From Halobacillus yeomjeoni (GTDB taxonomy: Bacteria > Bacillota > Bacilli > Bacillales > Halobacillaceae), in NCBI RefSeq assembly GCF_020171525.1, contig NZ_JAIVAI010000009.1, forward strand, positions 1-59,015: DNA of 59,015 nt. Direction: 5' to 3'. Numbering within the stretch: position 1 is the stretch's first letter; every line of letters begins with the position of its first letter. Below, piece after piece: positions 18,808 through 29,479 of the stretch. The notes beneath the pieces are model-generated. The model had not been told where the DNA came from and made no database searches. It saw only the letters and a list, made by a program, of their open reading frames with translations. The position numbers and the translations under genes were made by a program.

Positions 18808-18905
18808 TCCCACAACGTCATCTGGAGATAGGAAAAGGTTGCGGAACTGGAGCTATGGCCTCCGTCGCAACCTTTATTCGTGGGAGGAAAATCCGTTAAA
18901 ACCAC
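18808..18905 (+). promoter_or_regulatory. Structured rplK-rplA spacer with a second L1-binding mimic
   Basis: A 10-bp hairpin (18834-18843 with 18866-18875, no T tract) fills the middle. It is followed by a second L1-like fold: GTGG (18880-18883), GA, GGA with TCC, and CCAC (18902-18905), ending about four bases before the rplA ribosome site. TCCCAC just after the rplK stop (18808-18813) can instead pair with GTGGGA (18880-18885), so two folds exclude each other. This suggests local L1 control of rplA. Confidence 0.6.
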
Positions 18906-18923
18906 AACGAGGAGGAAATAATA

Positions 18924-19619
18924 ATGGCTAAAAAAACGAAAAAGCAACAAGAGCTGCAAAAGCTTGTTGATCGTACAAAAGCTTATGATGTGAATGAAGC
19001 CATCAAGCTTGTAAAAGAAACTGCAAAAGCAAACTTTGACGAAACTGTTGAAGCGGCATTCCGTCTGGGTGTTGACCCTAAGAAAGCGGACCAGCAAATC
19101 CGTGGCGCGATGGTGCTTCCACACGGTACAGGTAAATCTCAGCGTGTACTAGTTTTCGCTAAAGGTGATAAAGCGAAAGAAGCTGAAGCAGCAGGTGCTG
19201 ACTACGTAGGCGAACAAGACCTGATCGCAAAGATCAACCAAGGCTGGTTCGAATTCGACGTAGTTGTAGCTACTCCTGATATGATGGCTGAAGTAGGTAA
19301 GCTTGGTCGAGTACTAGGACCAAAAGGTCTTATGCCTAACCCTAAAACAGGTACAGTAACGTTTGAAGTTGAAAAAGCAGTAAACGAAATCAAAGCTGGT
19401 AAAGTTGAATACCGCGTTGATAAAGCTGCTAACATCCACGTTCCAATCGGAAAAGCTTCTTTCGACGAAGAGAAGTTGGCTGAAAACTTCGCGGCGATTA
19501 CTGAAACACTTGTTAAAGCGAAGCCTCAAGCATCTAAGGGAACTTATATGCGTAATGCTGCTGTTTCATCAACGATGGGACCTGGAATCAAAGTTGATGT
19601 TTCTAATTTCACAAAGTAA
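18924..19619 (+). CDS. rplA: 50S ribosomal protein L1
   Basis: The 231-residue protein of the mobile L1 stalk, which guides deacylated tRNA out of the E site. It carries the signature [20 protein letters not shown] near residue 114 and normal length. In many bacteria it also represses its own operon by binding leader RNA; two candidate sites lie upstream. ATG 18924 follows GAGGAGG. Confidence 0.97.
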   Translation: MAKKTKKQQELQKLVDRTKAYDVNEAIKLVKETAKANFDETVEAAFRLGVDPKKADQQIRGAMVLPHGTGKSQRVLVFAKGDKAKEAEAAGADYVGEQDLIAKINQGWFEFDVVVATPDMMAEVGKLGRVLGPKGLMPNPKTGTVTFEVEKAVNEIKAGKVEYRVDKAANIHVPIGKASFDEEKLAENFAAITETLVKAKPQASKGTYMRNAAVSSTMGPGIKVDVSNFTK

Positions 19620-19630
19620 TTAATTTATTG

Positions 19631-19659
19631 TTGACTTTCCATTACTGATTAATTATAAT
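19631..19659 (+). promoter_or_regulatory. Sigma-A promoter of rplJ-rplL
   Basis: TTGACT (19631-19636), a 17-bp spacer, TATAAT (19654-19659). Near-consensus, 12 bases after the rplA stop. Confidence 0.85.
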
Positions 19660-19666
19660 TGGTGAT

Positions 19667-19809
19667 GTTGTATAAAAGAATACGTTATACCGTAGACAGC
19701 AGGTGCGGCCATCCGCTTAATTTCCTGCCGAGGTGTGTGAATAAAAGGTGCAGCGCTTTTGCCCTGCCCTTTCATACGTACCTCCATGTCTACATGGGGG
19801 TACTTTTTT
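19667..19809 (+). promoter_or_regulatory. Ribosomal protein L10 leader RNA
   Basis: About 140 bases of leader between the promoter and rplJ end in a terminator at 19778-19809. Placement, size and the terminal hairpin match the L10 leader family of Firmicutes, where the L10-L12 complex binds the leader and favours termination. Short antisense and sense frames across it are not genes. Confidence 0.85.
19778..19809 (+). terminator. Conditional terminator of the L10 leader
   Basis: A 12-bp stem (19778-19789 with 19792-19803, one G-U pair), a very small loop and a run of six T. It lies 50 bases before the rplJ ATG and so acts as an attenuator. Confidence 0.88.
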
Positions 19810-19858
19810 ATGTAAGCCTTCCGAACGGTATGATGATAAGTCAATAGGAGGTGGAACG

Positions 19859-20359
19859 ATGAGCAGTATTATTGAACAGAAAAAGCAGATTGTTTCTGAT
19901 CTAGCTGACAAGTTCCGCAACAGTAAATCTGCAGTAGTTGTAGATTACCGCGGTCTTGATGTAGCGGAAGTTACAGAACTTCGCTCTCAACTTCGTGAAG
20001 CTGGCGTAGACTTCAAAGTGTATAAAAACACGATGGCTCGCCGTGCGACTGAAGAAGTAGAGCTTACTGAACTTCACGAAGTGCTACAAGGTCCAACAGC
20101 GCTTGCTTTCCATGCAGACGACGCTGTAGCACCAGCTAAAGTTCTAAACAACTTTGCTAAAGATCATGAAAACCTTGAAATCAAAGGTGGAGTGGTTGAA
20201 GGACAAGTGGCTTCTCTTGAGCAAATCAAGGAACTTGCCAACCTTCCAAACTACGAAGGTCTTGTATCTATGTTCCTAAGCGTACTACAAGCCCCTGTCC
20301 GCAACTTCGCGTATGCGACAAAAGCTATTGCGGATCAAAAAGAAGAAGAAAGCGCGTAA
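19859..20359 (+). CDS. rplJ: 50S ribosomal protein L10
   Basis: 166 residues, the base of the flexible stalk: the N-terminal domain binds 23S rRNA with L11, and the C-terminal helix carries L7/L12 dimers. ATG 19859 follows AGGAGGTGG. Earlier in-frame starts would translate the leader terminator and are rejected. Confidence 0.96.
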   Translation: MSSIIEQKKQIVSDLADKFRNSKSAVVVDYRGLDVAEVTELRSQLREAGVDFKVYKNTMARRATEEVELTELHEVLQGPTALAFHADDAVAPAKVLNNFAKDHENLEIKGGVVEGQVASLEQIKELANLPNYEGLVSMFLSVLQAPVRNFAYATKAIADQKEEESA

Positions 20360-20411
20360 GTTAGCGTTCGTTTAACCTATAAATTTAAAATTAATAAGGA
20401 GGAAATTTCTC

Positions 20412-20777
20412 ATGTCTAACGAACAAATCATTGAAGCGATTAAAGAAATGTCTGTTCTTGAGCTTAACGACCTAGTAAAAGCAATCGAAGAAGAATTTGG
20501 TGTATCTGCTGCAGCTCCAGTTGCTGCCGGTGCTCCTGCTGCAGGTGGCGAAGCTGCTGAAGAGCAAACAGAATTCGACGTAGTACTAGAATCTGCTGGA
20601 AGCTCTAAGATCAAGGTTGTTAAAGCGGTTCGCGAAATCACTGGTCTTGGTCTTAAAGACGCGAAAGACCTTGTTGACAACGCTCCTGGCGCTGTCAAAG
20701 AAGGCGTTTCTAAAGAAGAAGCAGAAGAAATCAAGTCTCAGCTTGAAGAAGCTGGCGCAACTATCGAACTTAAGTAA
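20412..20777 (+). CDS. rplL: 50S ribosomal protein L7/L12
   Basis: 121 residues: N-terminal dimerisation part, an alanine- and glycine-rich hinge near residues 35-52, and the C-terminal domain that recruits translation GTPases ([21 protein letters not shown]). Fifty-two bases after rplJ with an AAGGAGGAAA ribosome site. Confidence 0.97.
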   Translation: MSNEQIIEAIKEMSVLELNDLVKAIEEEFGVSAAAPVAAGAPAAGGEAAEEQTEFDVVLESAGSSKIKVVKAVREITGLGLKDAKDLVDNAPGAVKEGVSKEEAEEIKSQLEEAGATIELK

Positions 20778-20793
20778 TTGTACTTTTCAAAGT

Positions 20794-20828
20794 AAAGCTC
20801 GCTGTCTAACGGCGAGCTTTCTTTTTCT
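20794..20828 (+). terminator. Terminator or attenuator after rplL
   Basis: A 9-bp stem (20794-20802 with 20812-20820) followed by CTTTTTCTT. The methyltransferase gene starts 30 bases later without a clear promoter, so read-through is likely, keeping ribosomal protein output above downstream genes. Confidence 0.8.
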
Positions 20829-20857
20829 TACTAGATAAAAAAGAAGGTGTTCGGAAT

Positions 20858-21460
20858 ATGTCGGAACATTATTATTCCAAAAAGACATCCGCTAAAAGTG
20901 ATGAGAGAACCTGGTCTTTTAATCTGAAAGGACATACGCTGGTATTTACGACAGACCACGCTGTCTTTTCAAAGCGAGAAGTAGATTATGGTTCCCGGCT
21001 TTTAATTGAATCGTTTACCGAACCGGAAATTGATGGAGACTTGCTGGACTTAGGGTGTGGTTATGGCCCGATCGGATTGACTTTGGCCAAGGAGTTTTCA
21101 AGTCGTCACATCATGATGGTGGATGTAAACGAGAGAGCGTTAAGTTTAGCTGCAAAGAATGCAGAGCAAAACCAAATATCTAATGTGACCATTTCAGAGA
21201 GTGATCGACTGCAGGGTGTTGCAGATAAGAAGTTTGCAGCCATATTGACGAATCCGCCTATCAGGGCAGGTAAGAAAGTCGTACACCTGATGTTTGAAGA
21301 GGCTTTTGAGGCTTTAGAACATCAAGGTGAATTGTGGGTTGTCATTCAAAAGAAACAAGGAGCTCCTTCCGCCAAGCAAAAGCTGGAGGATTTGTTTGGT
21401 CACGTAAGTGTGGTTTCCAAGCAAAAAGGGTACTATATTCTCAGCGCTAAAAAAGTTTGA
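20858..21460 (+). CDS. ybxB: Class I SAM methyltransferase, RsmC/YbxB family
   Basis: The 200-residue protein has the SAM-binding motif DLGCGYGPIG (near residue 66), an acidic residue at the end of the second strand (VDVNER) and the catalytic NPPIRAG motif (near 131) of amino-group methyltransferases. It matches the single-domain RsmC type, which methylates a guanosine N2 in 16S rRNA; the target is inferred. The position between rplL and rpoB is conserved in Bacillales. The rpoB promoter overlaps its stop codon. Confidence 0.88.
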   Translation: MSEHYYSKKTSAKSDERTWSFNLKGHTLVFTTDHAVFSKREVDYGSRLLIESFTEPEIDGDLLDLGCGYGPIGLTLAKEFSSRHIMMVDVNERALSLAAKNAEQNQISNVTISESDRLQGVADKKFAAILTNPPIRAGKKVVHLMFEEAFEALEHQGELWVVIQKKQGAPSAKQKLEDLFGHVSVVSKQKGYYILSAKKV

Positions 21461-21485
21461 CTCGTCTATTAGATTGTGCTAGTAT
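21457..21485 (+). promoter_or_regulatory. Promoter of rpoB-rpoC
   Basis: TTGACT (21457-21462) overlaps the TGA stop of the preceding gene; a 17-bp spacer is followed by TAGTAT (21480-21485) with TGC before it. It gives a leader of nearly 290 bases. Confidence 0.75.
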
Positions 21486-21776
21486 AGAAAAATGCCAATA
21501 TGACTATAGTGTGTCAAGACTTTTTTTGTACTTTGTATAAAAAAATGGTAGAAGGTTAGAATGGTAAAATCGAACACGTAAAGTAAATGAGGTTTTTACA
21601 TGAGAGAAACCCTTTTTCTTTTTTGTCTAACGTTAGAGAGAAATGAAGAAATACCATTTGCTATAGTGGCGAATGTTTAAATAATGCTTGTGGCAAGATC
21701 AACCGCAAGCCTGTTCGGCATGTCTTGGCCGGACCCTTTTTTCGTTAAAAAATGCTTGATTTGAGGGGTGAATCAG
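21486..21776 (+). promoter_or_regulatory. Long rpoB leader with two hairpins
   Basis: The 316-base gap before rpoB has no gene. Its first part is A/T-rich with no clear structure. Near the end stand an 8-bp hairpin (21686-21693 with 21703-21710) and a second, terminator-like one (see 21713-21742). GGCAAG (21692-21697) in the first hairpin could instead pair with CTTGGCC (21724-21730) in the second, so alternative folds are possible. Function is inferred. Confidence 0.5.
21713..21742 (+). terminator. Attenuator-like hairpin before rpoB
   Basis: A 7-bp stem (21713-21719 with 21728-21734, one G-U) followed by CC and six T, ending 34 bases before the rpoB TTG. It has the form of an intrinsic terminator inside the leader. 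Confidence 0.55.
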
Positions 21777-24700
21777 TTGACAGGTCAACTAGTTCAGTAT
21801 GGACGACACCGCCAGCGCAGAAGTTATGCACGCATTAGTGAAGTATTAGAGTTACCGAATTTGATTGAAATTCAAACGGCTTCCTATGATTGGTTCTTGG
21901 AAGAAGGTTTGAAAGAAATGTTCCAGGACATTTCTCCGATCGAAGATTTCACAGGTAATCTTTCACTAGAATTTGTAGACTACAGCCTCGGTGAACCAAA
22001 GTATCCAGTCGATGAGTCAAAAGATCGTGACGTAACGTATAACGCGCCACTTCGTGTGAAGGTTCGTCTATTAAATAATGAAACAGGTGAGGTAAAAGAA
22101 CAAGAAGTGTTCATGGGTGATTTCCCACTTATGACTGACACCGGTACCTTTATTATTAATGGTGCTGAACGTGTTATCGTATCTCAGCTTGTTCGCTCTC
22201 CAAGTGTCTATTTCAATAAAAAGATTGATAAGAATGGTAAGCGTGGCTATACAGCTACGGTCATTCCGAACCGTGGAGCTTGGCTTGAGTTCGAAACTGA
22301 CGCGAAAGATGTTGTACACGTCCGTATCGACCGTACTCGTAAACTGCCAATCACGGTATTGTTAAGAGCCTTAGGATTCGGAACCGATCAAGAGATCATC
22401 GATCTTATCGGTGATAACGAATACCTTAAGAATACGCTCGAAAAAGATAACACGGAAAACAGCGAAAAAGCTTTACTAGAAATTTATGAGCGTTTACGCC
22501 CTGGTGAACCACCTACGGTTGAAAATGCGAAAAGCTTGTTGGTTTCCCGTTTCTTCGATCCGAAGCGTTATGATTTAGCGCGTGTCGGTCGTTATAAAAT
22601 GAATAAAAAGCTTCATATTAAAGATCGTTTGTTCAATCAAACGTTAGCTGAGAATCTTGTAGATGAGGAAACTGGTGAGCTTATCGCTGAAAAAGGCGAT
22701 AAAATCGACCGTCGTTTGCTGAATAAACTTATTCCTCATTTTGATAATGAAGAAGGCAACTTGAGTGAACAATCTCTTGATCCGGTAGATGGTGTACTAG
22801 AAGAGCCTATCCAAGTACAATCCGTTAAGATTGTCGATCCTACAGATCCTGAAGGTGAACGTTCTATCAATGTCATTGGTAATGCGAATATAGACCGTGA
22901 CGTGAAGAACATTACACCAGCAGATATCCTTTCTTCTATCAGCTATTTCTTCAACCTGCTTCATAACGTAGGTGGAACGGACGATATCGACCACTTAGGT
23001 AACCGTCGTCTTCGTTCTGTAGGAGAGTTGCTGCAAAACCAATTCCGTATCGGGTTGTCTCGTATGGAGCGTGTGGTGCGTGAACGTATGTCTATTCAAG
23101 ACACTTCTTCCATCACACCACAGCAATTGATCAACATTCGTCCGGTCATTGCGTCCATTAAAGAATTCTTCGGTAGCTCTCAGCTATCACAGTTCATGGA
23201 CCAAACGAACCCGCTCGCAGAGTTGACGCACAAACGCCGTCTTTCTGCTTTAGGACCAGGTGGTCTGACTCGTGAACGTGCCGGATTCGAAGTTCGTGAC
23301 GTACACTACTCCCACTACGGACGTATGTGTCCGATCGAAACACCGGAAGGTCCGAACATCGGTTTGATCAACTCCTTGTCTTCCTATGCGAAGGTGAATG
23401 AATTTGGATTTATCGAAACACCATATCGTCGTGTGGATCCTGACACGAACAAAGTTACGTCTCAAATCGACTACTTGACAGCCGATGAGGAAGACAACTA
23501 TGTCGTGGCCCAGGCCAACGCGAAACTCGATGAAGATGGTGCGTTCCAGGATGAAGAAGTCATTGCGCGTTTCCGTGGTGAAAACACCGTGGTACAACGT
23601 GATCGTCTTGATTACATGGACGTATCACCGAAGCAGGTCGTGTCTGCTGCGACCGCATGTATTCCATTCTTGGAAAACGATGACTCCAACCGTTCCCTGA
23701 TGGGTGCAAACATGCAGCGACAAGCCGTACCATTGCTTAAGCCGGATGCTCCTCTTGTAGGTACAGGAATGGAGTACGTGTCTGGTAAGGACTCTGGTGC
23801 AGCAGTCATTTGCCGACACGAAGGAATTGTAGAACGTGTCGAGGCTAAAGAAGTACTCGTACGTCGTATTTCCGAAGTCGACGGTAGAGAAGTTGAAGGC
23901 GACCTTGATCGTTACCGCCTTCAGAAGTTCATCCGCTCCAACCAAGGAAGCTGCTACAACCAGCGCCCAATCGTTTCTAAAGGAGACCGCGTAACGAAGG
24001 GTGAAATTCTTGCTGACGGTCCATCCATGGACATGGGTGAACTGGCACTTGGTCAAAACCCGCTTGTTGCCTTTATGACATGGGATGGATATAACTATGA
24101 GGATGCCATCATCATGAGCGAACGTCTTGTGAAAGATGATGTTTACACATCCATTCATATAGAAGAATATGAGTCCGAAGCTCGTGATACGAAGCTTGGA
24201 CCTGAAGAAATCACTCGTGATATACCGAACGTAGGAGAAGATGCCCTTCGTGATCTTGATGATCGTGGTATTATCCGAGTGGGTGCCGAAGTCAGTGATG
24301 GCGACCTTCTTGTAGGTAAAGTCACTCCTAAAGGGGTAACGGAACTTTCTGCAGAGGAACGCTTATTGCATGCAATCTTCGGTGAAAAAGCCCGCGAAGT
24401 CCGTGACACATCCCTGCGTGTACCGCACGGTGCAGGTGGTATTGTTCTGGATGTGAAAATCTTCAACCGTGAAGATGGCGATGAACTGCCTCCAGGCGTC
24501 AACCAACTGATCCGCGTTTACATCGTTCAGAAGCGTAAGATTTCTGAAGGTGACAAAATGGCAGGTCGTCACGGTAACAAGGGTGTTATTTCAAAAATTC
24601 TACCAGAAGAAGATATGCCATTCTTACCTGATGGCACTCCGGTAGACATCATGTTGAACCCTCTTGGTGTTCCGTCCCGTATGAACATCGGGCAGGTGCT

Positions 24701-25304
24701 TGAACTCCACTTAGGTATGGCGGCACGTCTACTGGGTGAAAGAGTAGCAACGCCTGTATTTGACGGTGCACGTGAGGAAGACGTTTGGGAAACTCTTCAA
24801 GAAGCCGGAATGTCCCGTGATGCGAAAACGATCCTTTATGATGGACGTTCAGGTGAACCTTTCGACAACCGTGTATCCGTGGGAGTCATGTATATGATCA
24901 AACTTGCTCACATGGTTGACGATAAGCTGCACGCCCGTTCTACAGGACCTTATTCACTCGTTACGCAGCAACCACTTGGTGGTAAGGCTCAATTCGGTGG
25001 ACAGCGTTTCGGTGAGATGGAGGTATGGGCACTTGAAGCATATGGTGCCGCTTATACACTTCAAGAAATCCTTACCGTGAAATCGGATGATGTCGTAGGT
25101 CGTGTGAAGACTTATGAAGCGATTGTCAAAGGTGACAACGTACCTGAGCCGGGTATTCCTGAGTCCTTCAAGGTTCTGATCAAAGAACTTCAGAGTCTTG
25201 GGATGGATGTGAAGATTCTATCTGGTGATGAAGAAGAAATTGAAATGCGTGATATAGAAGAAGAGCAAACGAAAGAATCCGAGAATTTAAATCTAGACGA
25301 CTAA
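21777..25304 (+). CDS. rpoB: RNA polymerase subunit beta
   Basis: 1175 residues forming half of the catalytic cleft. The rifampicin-binding cluster ([25 protein letters not shown], shown here only as landmarks SQFMDQ and HKRRLS) carries the residues of sensitive strains, with [17 protein letters not shown] after it, and the C-terminal [16 protein letters not shown] part is complete. TTG 21777 is chosen because GAGGGGTG lies seven bases before it and the product begins [20 protein letters not shown] as in B. subtilis; GTG 21768 overlaps the ribosome site. Confidence 0.98.
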   Translation: MTGQLVQYGRHRQRRSYARISEVLELPNLIEIQTASYDWFLEEGLKEMFQDISPIEDFTGNLSLEFVDYSLGEPKYPVDESKDRDVTYNAPLRVKVRLLNNETGEVKEQEVFMGDFPLMTDTGTFIINGAERVIVSQLVRSPSVYFNKKIDKNGKRGYTATVIPNRGAWLEFETDAKDVVHVRIDRTRKLPITVLLRALGFGTDQEIIDLIGDNEYLKNTLEKDNTENSEKALLEIYERLRPGEPPTVENAKSLLVSRFFDPKRYDLARVGRYKMNKKLHIKDRLFNQTLAENLVDEETGELIAEKGDKIDRRLLNKLIPHFDNEEGNLSEQSLDPVDGVLEEPIQVQSVKIVDPTDPEGERSINVIGNANIDRDVKNITPADILSSISYFFNLLHNVGGTDDIDHLGNRRLRSVGELLQNQFRIGLSRMERVVRERMSIQDTSSITPQQLINIRPVIASIKEFFGSSQLSQFMDQTNPLAELTHKRRLSALGPGGLTRERAGFEVRDVHYSHYGRMCPIETPEGPNIGLINSLSSYAKVNEFGFIETPYRRVDPDTNKVTSQIDYLTADEEDNYVVAQANAKLDEDGAFQDEEVIARFRGENTVVQRDRLDYMDVSPKQVVSAATACIPFLENDDSNRSLMGANMQRQAVPLLKPDAPLVGTGMEYVSGKDSGAAVICRHEGIVERVEAKEVLVRRISEVDGREVEGDLDRYRLQKFIRSNQGSCYNQRPIVSKGDRVTKGEILADGPSMDMGELALGQNPLVAFMTWDGYNYEDAIIMSERLVKDDVYTSIHIEEYESEARDTKLGPEEITRDIPNVGEDALRDLDDRGIIRVGAEVSDGDLLVGKVTPKGVTELSAEERLLHAIFGEKAREVRDTSLRVPHGAGGIVLDVKIFNREDGDELPPGVNQLIRVYIVQKRKISEGDKMAGRHGNKGVISKILPEEDMPFLPDGTPVDIMLNPLGVPSRMNIGQVLELHLGMAARLLGERVATPVFDGAREEDVWETLQEAGMSRDAKTILYDGRSGEPFDNRVSVGVMYMIKLAHMVDDKLHARSTGPYSLVTQQPLGGKAQFGGQRFGEMEVWALEAYGAAYTLQEILTVKSDDVVGRVKTYEAIVKGDNVPEPGIPESFKVLIKELQSLGMDVKILSGDEEEIEMRDIEEEQTKESENLNLDD

Positions 25305-25378
25305 TAGCTTTAACATTTCCAGAAGCTCGTGTTCTAAGCTTAGGGTAGAACCTGGATACTGAAAGGGAGGTAGGCCCC

Positions 25379-28300
25379 TTGCTAGATGTAAACAATTTTG
25401 AGTATATGAAAATTGGTTTGGCTTCACCGGACAAGATCCGCTCTTGGTCATATGGTGAGGTCAAGAAACCAGAAACGATTAACTATCGTACTTTAAAACC
25501 TGAAAAAGACGGTTTGTTCTGTGAACGAATTTTCGGGCCACAAAAAGACTGGGAGTGTCACTGTGGTAAATACAAGCGTGTCCGTTACAAGGGCGTCGTT
25601 TGTGACCGTTGTGGTGTAGAGGTGACAAAAGCGAAAGTACGTCGTGAGCGTATGGGGCACTTGGAATTAGCTGCCCCTGTCTCTCACATTTGGTACTTCA
25701 AAGGAATCCCTAGCCGTATGGGACTTGTTCTTGATATGTCTCCACGTGCTTTGGAGGAAGTCATCTACTTCGCTGCGTATATCGTAACTGACCCTGGTGA
25801 AACGGCACTTGAGAAGAAACAACTGCTTTCTGAAAAAGAGTATCGTTCATACAGAGAGAAGTTCGGTCAAGGCTTCCAAGCAGCAATGGGAGCTGAAGCA
25901 ATCCGTAAATTGCTATTTGATATCGACCTCGATGGAGAAGTCGATACATTAAAAGAAGAATTGAAGACAGCGCAAGGTCAACGTCGTACCCGCGCAATCA
26001 AGCGTCTGGAAGTATTGGAGTCATTCCGTCATTCAGGAAACAATCCATCTTGGATGATTTTAGATGTTCTCCCTGTCATCCCGCCTGAACTGCGTCCGAT
26101 GGTTCAGCTTGATGGAGGACGTTTCGCTACTTCTGATTTGAACGATCTTTACCGTCGTGTCATCAACCGTAACAACCGCTTGAAGCGTTTGTTAGACTTA
26201 GGTGCTCCGACAATCATCGTTCAAAACGAGAAGCGTATGCTTCAAGAAGCTGTCGATGCGTTGATCGACAACGGCCGACGTGGCCGTCCTGTTACCGGTC
26301 CGGGTAACCGTCCGCTTAAATCCCTTTCTCACATGTTGAAAGGGAAGCAAGGTCGTTTCCGTCAAAACTTGCTTGGTAAGCGTGTCGACTACTCTGGTCG
26401 TTCGGTAATCGTCGTAGGTCCATCTCTGAAAATGTATCAGTGTGGACTTCCGAAAGAAATGGCTTTGGAATTATTCAAGCCTTTCGTCATGAAGGAATTG
26501 GTGTCTCGTGGCTTGGCGCACAACATCAAGTCTGCTAAACGGAAAATCGAACGTGTGCACCATGAAGTATGGGATGTACTTGAAGATGTAATCAAAGAGC
26601 ACCCTGTACTATTGAACCGTGCACCAACCTTGCACCGTTTAGGTATTCAAGCGTTCGAGCCTACACTTGTAGAAGGACGTGCGATTCGACTTCACCCGCT
26701 TGTATGTACAGCCTATAACGCTGACTTTGACGGAGACCAAATGGCCGTTCACGTTCCATTGTCTTCTGAAGCACAAGCAGAAGCTCGAATCTTGATGCTT
26801 GCCGCGCAAAACATCCTTAACCCTAAGGATGGTAAGCCGGTTGTTACACCATCCCAGGATATGGTTCTGGGTAACTACTACCTTACACTTGAACGCCCTG
26901 GGGCGATCGGTGAAGGTATGTTCTTCAAAGACTTGAACGAAGCTTTGATGGCATATCAAAATGGATATGTCCACTTACACACACGTGTAGCTGTTCAAGC
27001 GAGCTCGCTTGAAAACGAAACGTTTACAGAGGAACAAAACGGGCAGCTTCTGCTTACGACAGTAGGTAAATTGATCTTCAATGAAATGCTGCCGAGTTCC
27101 TTCCCATATATCAACGAACCGACTCAAGAAAACCTTGAGGTTAAAACACCAGACCATTGCTTTGTGGAGAAGGGGACAGATATCCGCGAGGAATTGTCCA
27201 AGCGTGAAGAAGTATCTCCATTCAAGAAAGGCATTCTTGGAGACATCATCGCTGAAGTATTTAAGCGTTTCTCTATCAGTGAAACGTCACAAATGCTTGA
27301 CCGCATGAAAGATCTAGGATTTGCATACTCCACGAAAGCAGGTATCACCGTTGGTGTATCTGACGTTGTGGTACTTCCTGAGAAGCAGGAAATCCTTGAA
27401 GAAGCACAAACGAAAGTCGACAAGGTCATGAAGCAGTTCCGTCGTGGTTTAATCACCGAAGAGGAACGTTATGATCGCGTCATTGAAATTTGGTCTGCTG
27501 CGAAAGACGATATTCAAAACCGTCTGATGAAATCCTTGAATCCGCGTAACCCGATCTTCATGATGAGTGATTCCGGAGCGCGTGGTAACGCATCCAACTT
27601 CACTCAGTTGGCAGGTATGCGTGGTCTGATGGCCAACCCGGCTGGACGAATCATTGAACTACCGATCAAGTCCAGTTTCCGTGAAGGTCTTACAGTACTT
27701 GAGTACTTCATATCTACACACGGTGCACGTAAAGGTCTTGCCGATACTGCACTCAAGACTGCCGACTCTGGTTACTTGACCCGTCGTCTTGTAGACGTGG
27801 CACAAGATGTCATCGTCCGTGAAGATGATTGTGGAACAGATAGAGGGTTGAAAGTGGCATCTCTTACAGAAGGTACAGAAGTCATAGAACCTTTAATCGA
27901 TCGTTTGATTGGTCGTACGGCATTCCAAACGATCAAGCATCCTGAAACAGATGAGGTTCTCGCTACTAGAAACGAAGTCATCTTTGAAGATGCGGCGAAG
28001 AAAATCGTCGACTCTGGTATCGAAGAGGTCACGATCCGTTCTGCCTTCACATGTAACACGAAACACGGAGTTTGTAAGAAGTGTTACGGCCGTAACCTTG
28101 CTACAGGGGATGAGGTCGAAGTTGGTGAAGCAGTCGGAATCATTGCCGCACAGTCCATCGGTGAACCAGGTACACAGCTTACAATGCGTACCTTCCACAC
28201 AGGTGGTGTAGCCGGGGATGATATCACTCAAGGTCTTCCTCGTATCCAAGAGATCGTGGAAGCTCGTAACCCTAAAGGACAAGCCGTCATCACTGAGATC

Positions 28301-28987
28301 GCTGGTACAGTCTATGAGGTTAACGAAGTGAAAGAAAAGCAAGAAATTGTCGTCCAAGGCGCTGTAGAGACCCGTTCTTACACAGCTCCGTACGGTGCAC
28401 GTATGAAAGTGACTGTTGGAGACAAAGTAAATGCCGGAGATCCGTTGACAGAAGGTTCCATCGATCCGAAAGAATTGTTGACGGTACAAGGCCTTGATGG
28501 TGTACAAGAGTATCTTCTTAAAGAAGTTCAAAAAGTATACCGTATGCAGGGTGTTGAAATCTCTGATAAGCACGTTGAAGTTATGGTCCGCCAAATGCTT
28601 CGTAAAATCCGTGTTCTTGATTCCGGGGATACAGACGTTCTTCCAGGTTCCCTTCTTGAGATCCATCAGTTCAAAGAAGCGAACCAGAAGGCACTTATGG
28701 AAGGCGGTCAGCCAGCTGTTGGTCGTCCGGTCATCCTTGGTATCACCAAAGCATCCCTTGAAACGGATAGCTTCTTATCAGCAGCATCCTTCCAAGAGAC
28801 GACTCGTGTCTTGACGGATGCAGCAATCAAAGGGAAGCGTGATGAGTTGCTTGGACTTAAAGAAAACGTCATTATCGGTAAACTGGTTCCTGCTGGTACA
28901 GGTATGACACGTTATCGTAAAATCCAGGCTCAATCCGAAGGCAGCCAGGAATCCGTAGAGCAGCCTGAGGAAGTTACTCAACCCTGA
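25379..28987 (+). CDS. rpoC: RNA polymerase subunit beta prime
   Basis: 1202 residues. The N-terminal zinc site (CHCGKYKR and CDRCG, about residues 60-80), the catalytic [12 protein letters not shown] loop (447-458) with three magnesium-binding aspartates, and the second zinc cluster with CKKCYGRNL are all visible. TTG 25379 is the start as in B. subtilis, with AAAGGGAGG before it. It is 74 bases after rpoB; no typical terminator with a T run follows on this strand. Confidence 0.98.
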   Translation: MLDVNNFEYMKIGLASPDKIRSWSYGEVKKPETINYRTLKPEKDGLFCERIFGPQKDWECHCGKYKRVRYKGVVCDRCGVEVTKAKVRRERMGHLELAAPVSHIWYFKGIPSRMGLVLDMSPRALEEVIYFAAYIVTDPGETALEKKQLLSEKEYRSYREKFGQGFQAAMGAEAIRKLLFDIDLDGEVDTLKEELKTAQGQRRTRAIKRLEVLESFRHSGNNPSWMILDVLPVIPPELRPMVQLDGGRFATSDLNDLYRRVINRNNRLKRLLDLGAPTIIVQNEKRMLQEAVDALIDNGRRGRPVTGPGNRPLKSLSHMLKGKQGRFRQNLLGKRVDYSGRSVIVVGPSLKMYQCGLPKEMALELFKPFVMKELVSRGLAHNIKSAKRKIERVHHEVWDVLEDVIKEHPVLLNRAPTLHRLGIQAFEPTLVEGRAIRLHPLVCTAYNADFDGDQMAVHVPLSSEAQAEARILMLAAQNILNPKDGKPVVTPSQDMVLGNYYLTLERPGAIGEGMFFKDLNEALMAYQNGYVHLHTRVAVQASSLENETFTEEQNGQLLLTTVGKLIFNEMLPSSFPYINEPTQENLEVKTPDHCFVEKGTDIREELSKREEVSPFKKGILGDIIAEVFKRFSISETSQMLDRMKDLGFAYSTKAGITVGVSDVVVLPEKQEILEEAQTKVDKVMKQFRRGLITEEERYDRVIEIWSAAKDDIQNRLMKSLNPRNPIFMMSDSGARGNASNFTQLAGMRGLMANPAGRIIELPIKSSFREGLTVLEYFISTHGARKGLADTALKTADSGYLTRRLVDVAQDVIVREDDCGTDRGLKVASLTEGTEVIEPLIDRLIGRTAFQTIKHPETDEVLATRNEVIFEDAAKKIVDSGIEEVTIRSAFTCNTKHGVCKKCYGRNLATGDEVEVGEAVGIIAAQSIGEPGTQLTMRTFHTGGVAGDDITQGLPRIQEIVEARNPKGQAVITEIAGTVYEVNEVKEKQEIVVQGAVETRSYTAPYGARMKVTVGDKVNAGDPLTEGSIDPKELLTVQGLDGVQEYLLKEVQKVYRMQGVEISDKHVEVMVRQMLRKIRVLDSGDTDVLPGSLLEIHQFKEANQKALMEGGQPAVGRPVILGITKASLETDSFLSAASFQETTRVLTDAAIKGKRDELLGLKENVIIGKLVPAGTGMTRYRKIQAQSEGSQESVEQPEEVTQP

Positions 28988-29040
28988 ACAAAATATGATT
29001 GATGTTAACAATGGGTAAAATTTAAGGAAGCATCAAAAAA

Positions 29041-29087
29041 CTACCCAAAATGCAGTTGACATGCATTTTGGGTAGTGATAATATAAT
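29041..29087 (+). promoter_or_regulatory. str-operon promoter inside a perfect inverted repeat
   Basis: TTGACA (29056-29061) with TAATAT (29079-29084, 17-bp spacer); TATAAT (29082-29087) overlaps it at a 20-bp spacing. The -35 box lies in the 7-base spacer of a perfect 14-bp inverted repeat (29041-29054 and 29062-29075). Outside it, GGAAGCA (29026-29032) and TGCTTCC (29093-29099) form a second, outer pair of arms. The palindrome could be an operator or an RNA hairpin; the promoter itself is well supported. Confidence 0.75.
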
Positions 29088-29130
29088 CAAGGTGCTTCCA
29101 TTTATCCTTGTTACTTTGGAGGATATGAAG

Positions 29131-29382
29131 ATGTCTTATGAAAAAGTAGCACAGGCTAAATCCGATATAGTAATTGGAACCAAACAAACGCTCAAAGCCA
29201 TGAAAAGTGGCGAAGTGAGCGAAGTCATAACGGCTGGCGATGCAGATCAGTCGATGACAATGAAAGTAGCTAAACTAGCCAAACAGCTGAACATTCCTCA
29301 TACAATTGTTCCTTCCAAGAAGGAACTGGGGGAAGCATGTGGCATTGATGTTGGTGCTGCTACAGTGGCGATAAAGCAATAA
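29131..29382 (+). CDS. rplGB: L7Ae-family RNA-binding protein (YbxF)
   Basis: An 83-residue L7Ae/L30e-fold protein of the kind that binds kink-turn RNA ([20 protein letters not shown] near residue 11). In B. subtilis YbxF associates with ribosomes but is not essential. ATG 29131 fits GGAGG at 29118-29122 with eight bases between; ATG 29125 is too close, and the longer upstream frame runs through the promoter. First gene of the str operon. Confidence 0.9.
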   Translation: MSYEKVAQAKSDIVIGTKQTLKAMKSGEVSEVITAGDADQSMTMKVAKLAKQLNIPHTIVPSKKELGEACGIDVGAATVAIKQ

Positions 29383-29417
29383 AGTTTTGGCGATTAGTCG
29401 CGAAAGCTTTGTTTTTT
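29381..29417 (+). terminator. Attenuator-like hairpin between ybxF and rpsL
   Basis: Arms 29381-29393 and 29398-29410 form a 13-bp stem with one G-U pair and one mismatch and a TTAG loop, then GTTTTTTG. The stem includes the ybxF stop codon, so a terminating ribosome could block it. It lies 60 bases before rpsL. Confidence 0.6.
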
Positions 29418-29479
29418 GCCCTTTTATGAACCACCTGGATGTGTGGTATTAAGAAAAGTAAGGAAGGGAGGATATAAAC

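Noticed and set aside
19653-19847. Overlapping short frames on both strands upstream of rplJ
   Set aside because: They cover the L10 leader and its terminator; RNA structure explains the region and no ribosome site fits.
23625-24158. 177-codon minus-strand frame inside rpoB
   Set aside because: Antisense shadow of rpoB without start signals or recognisable domain.
27893-28666. 257-codon open frame on the minus strand inside rpoC
   Set aside because: It lies wholly antisense to the conserved rpoC sequence, has no ribosome site, and its composition (Phe, Thr, Cys rich, no domain) is that of a shadow of a codon-biased gene.
29041-29075. Inverted repeat taken as the rpoC terminator
   Set aside because: There is no T run after it on the + strand and the str -35 box lies in its loop, so a simple terminator is not the best reading, though RNA data could revive it.
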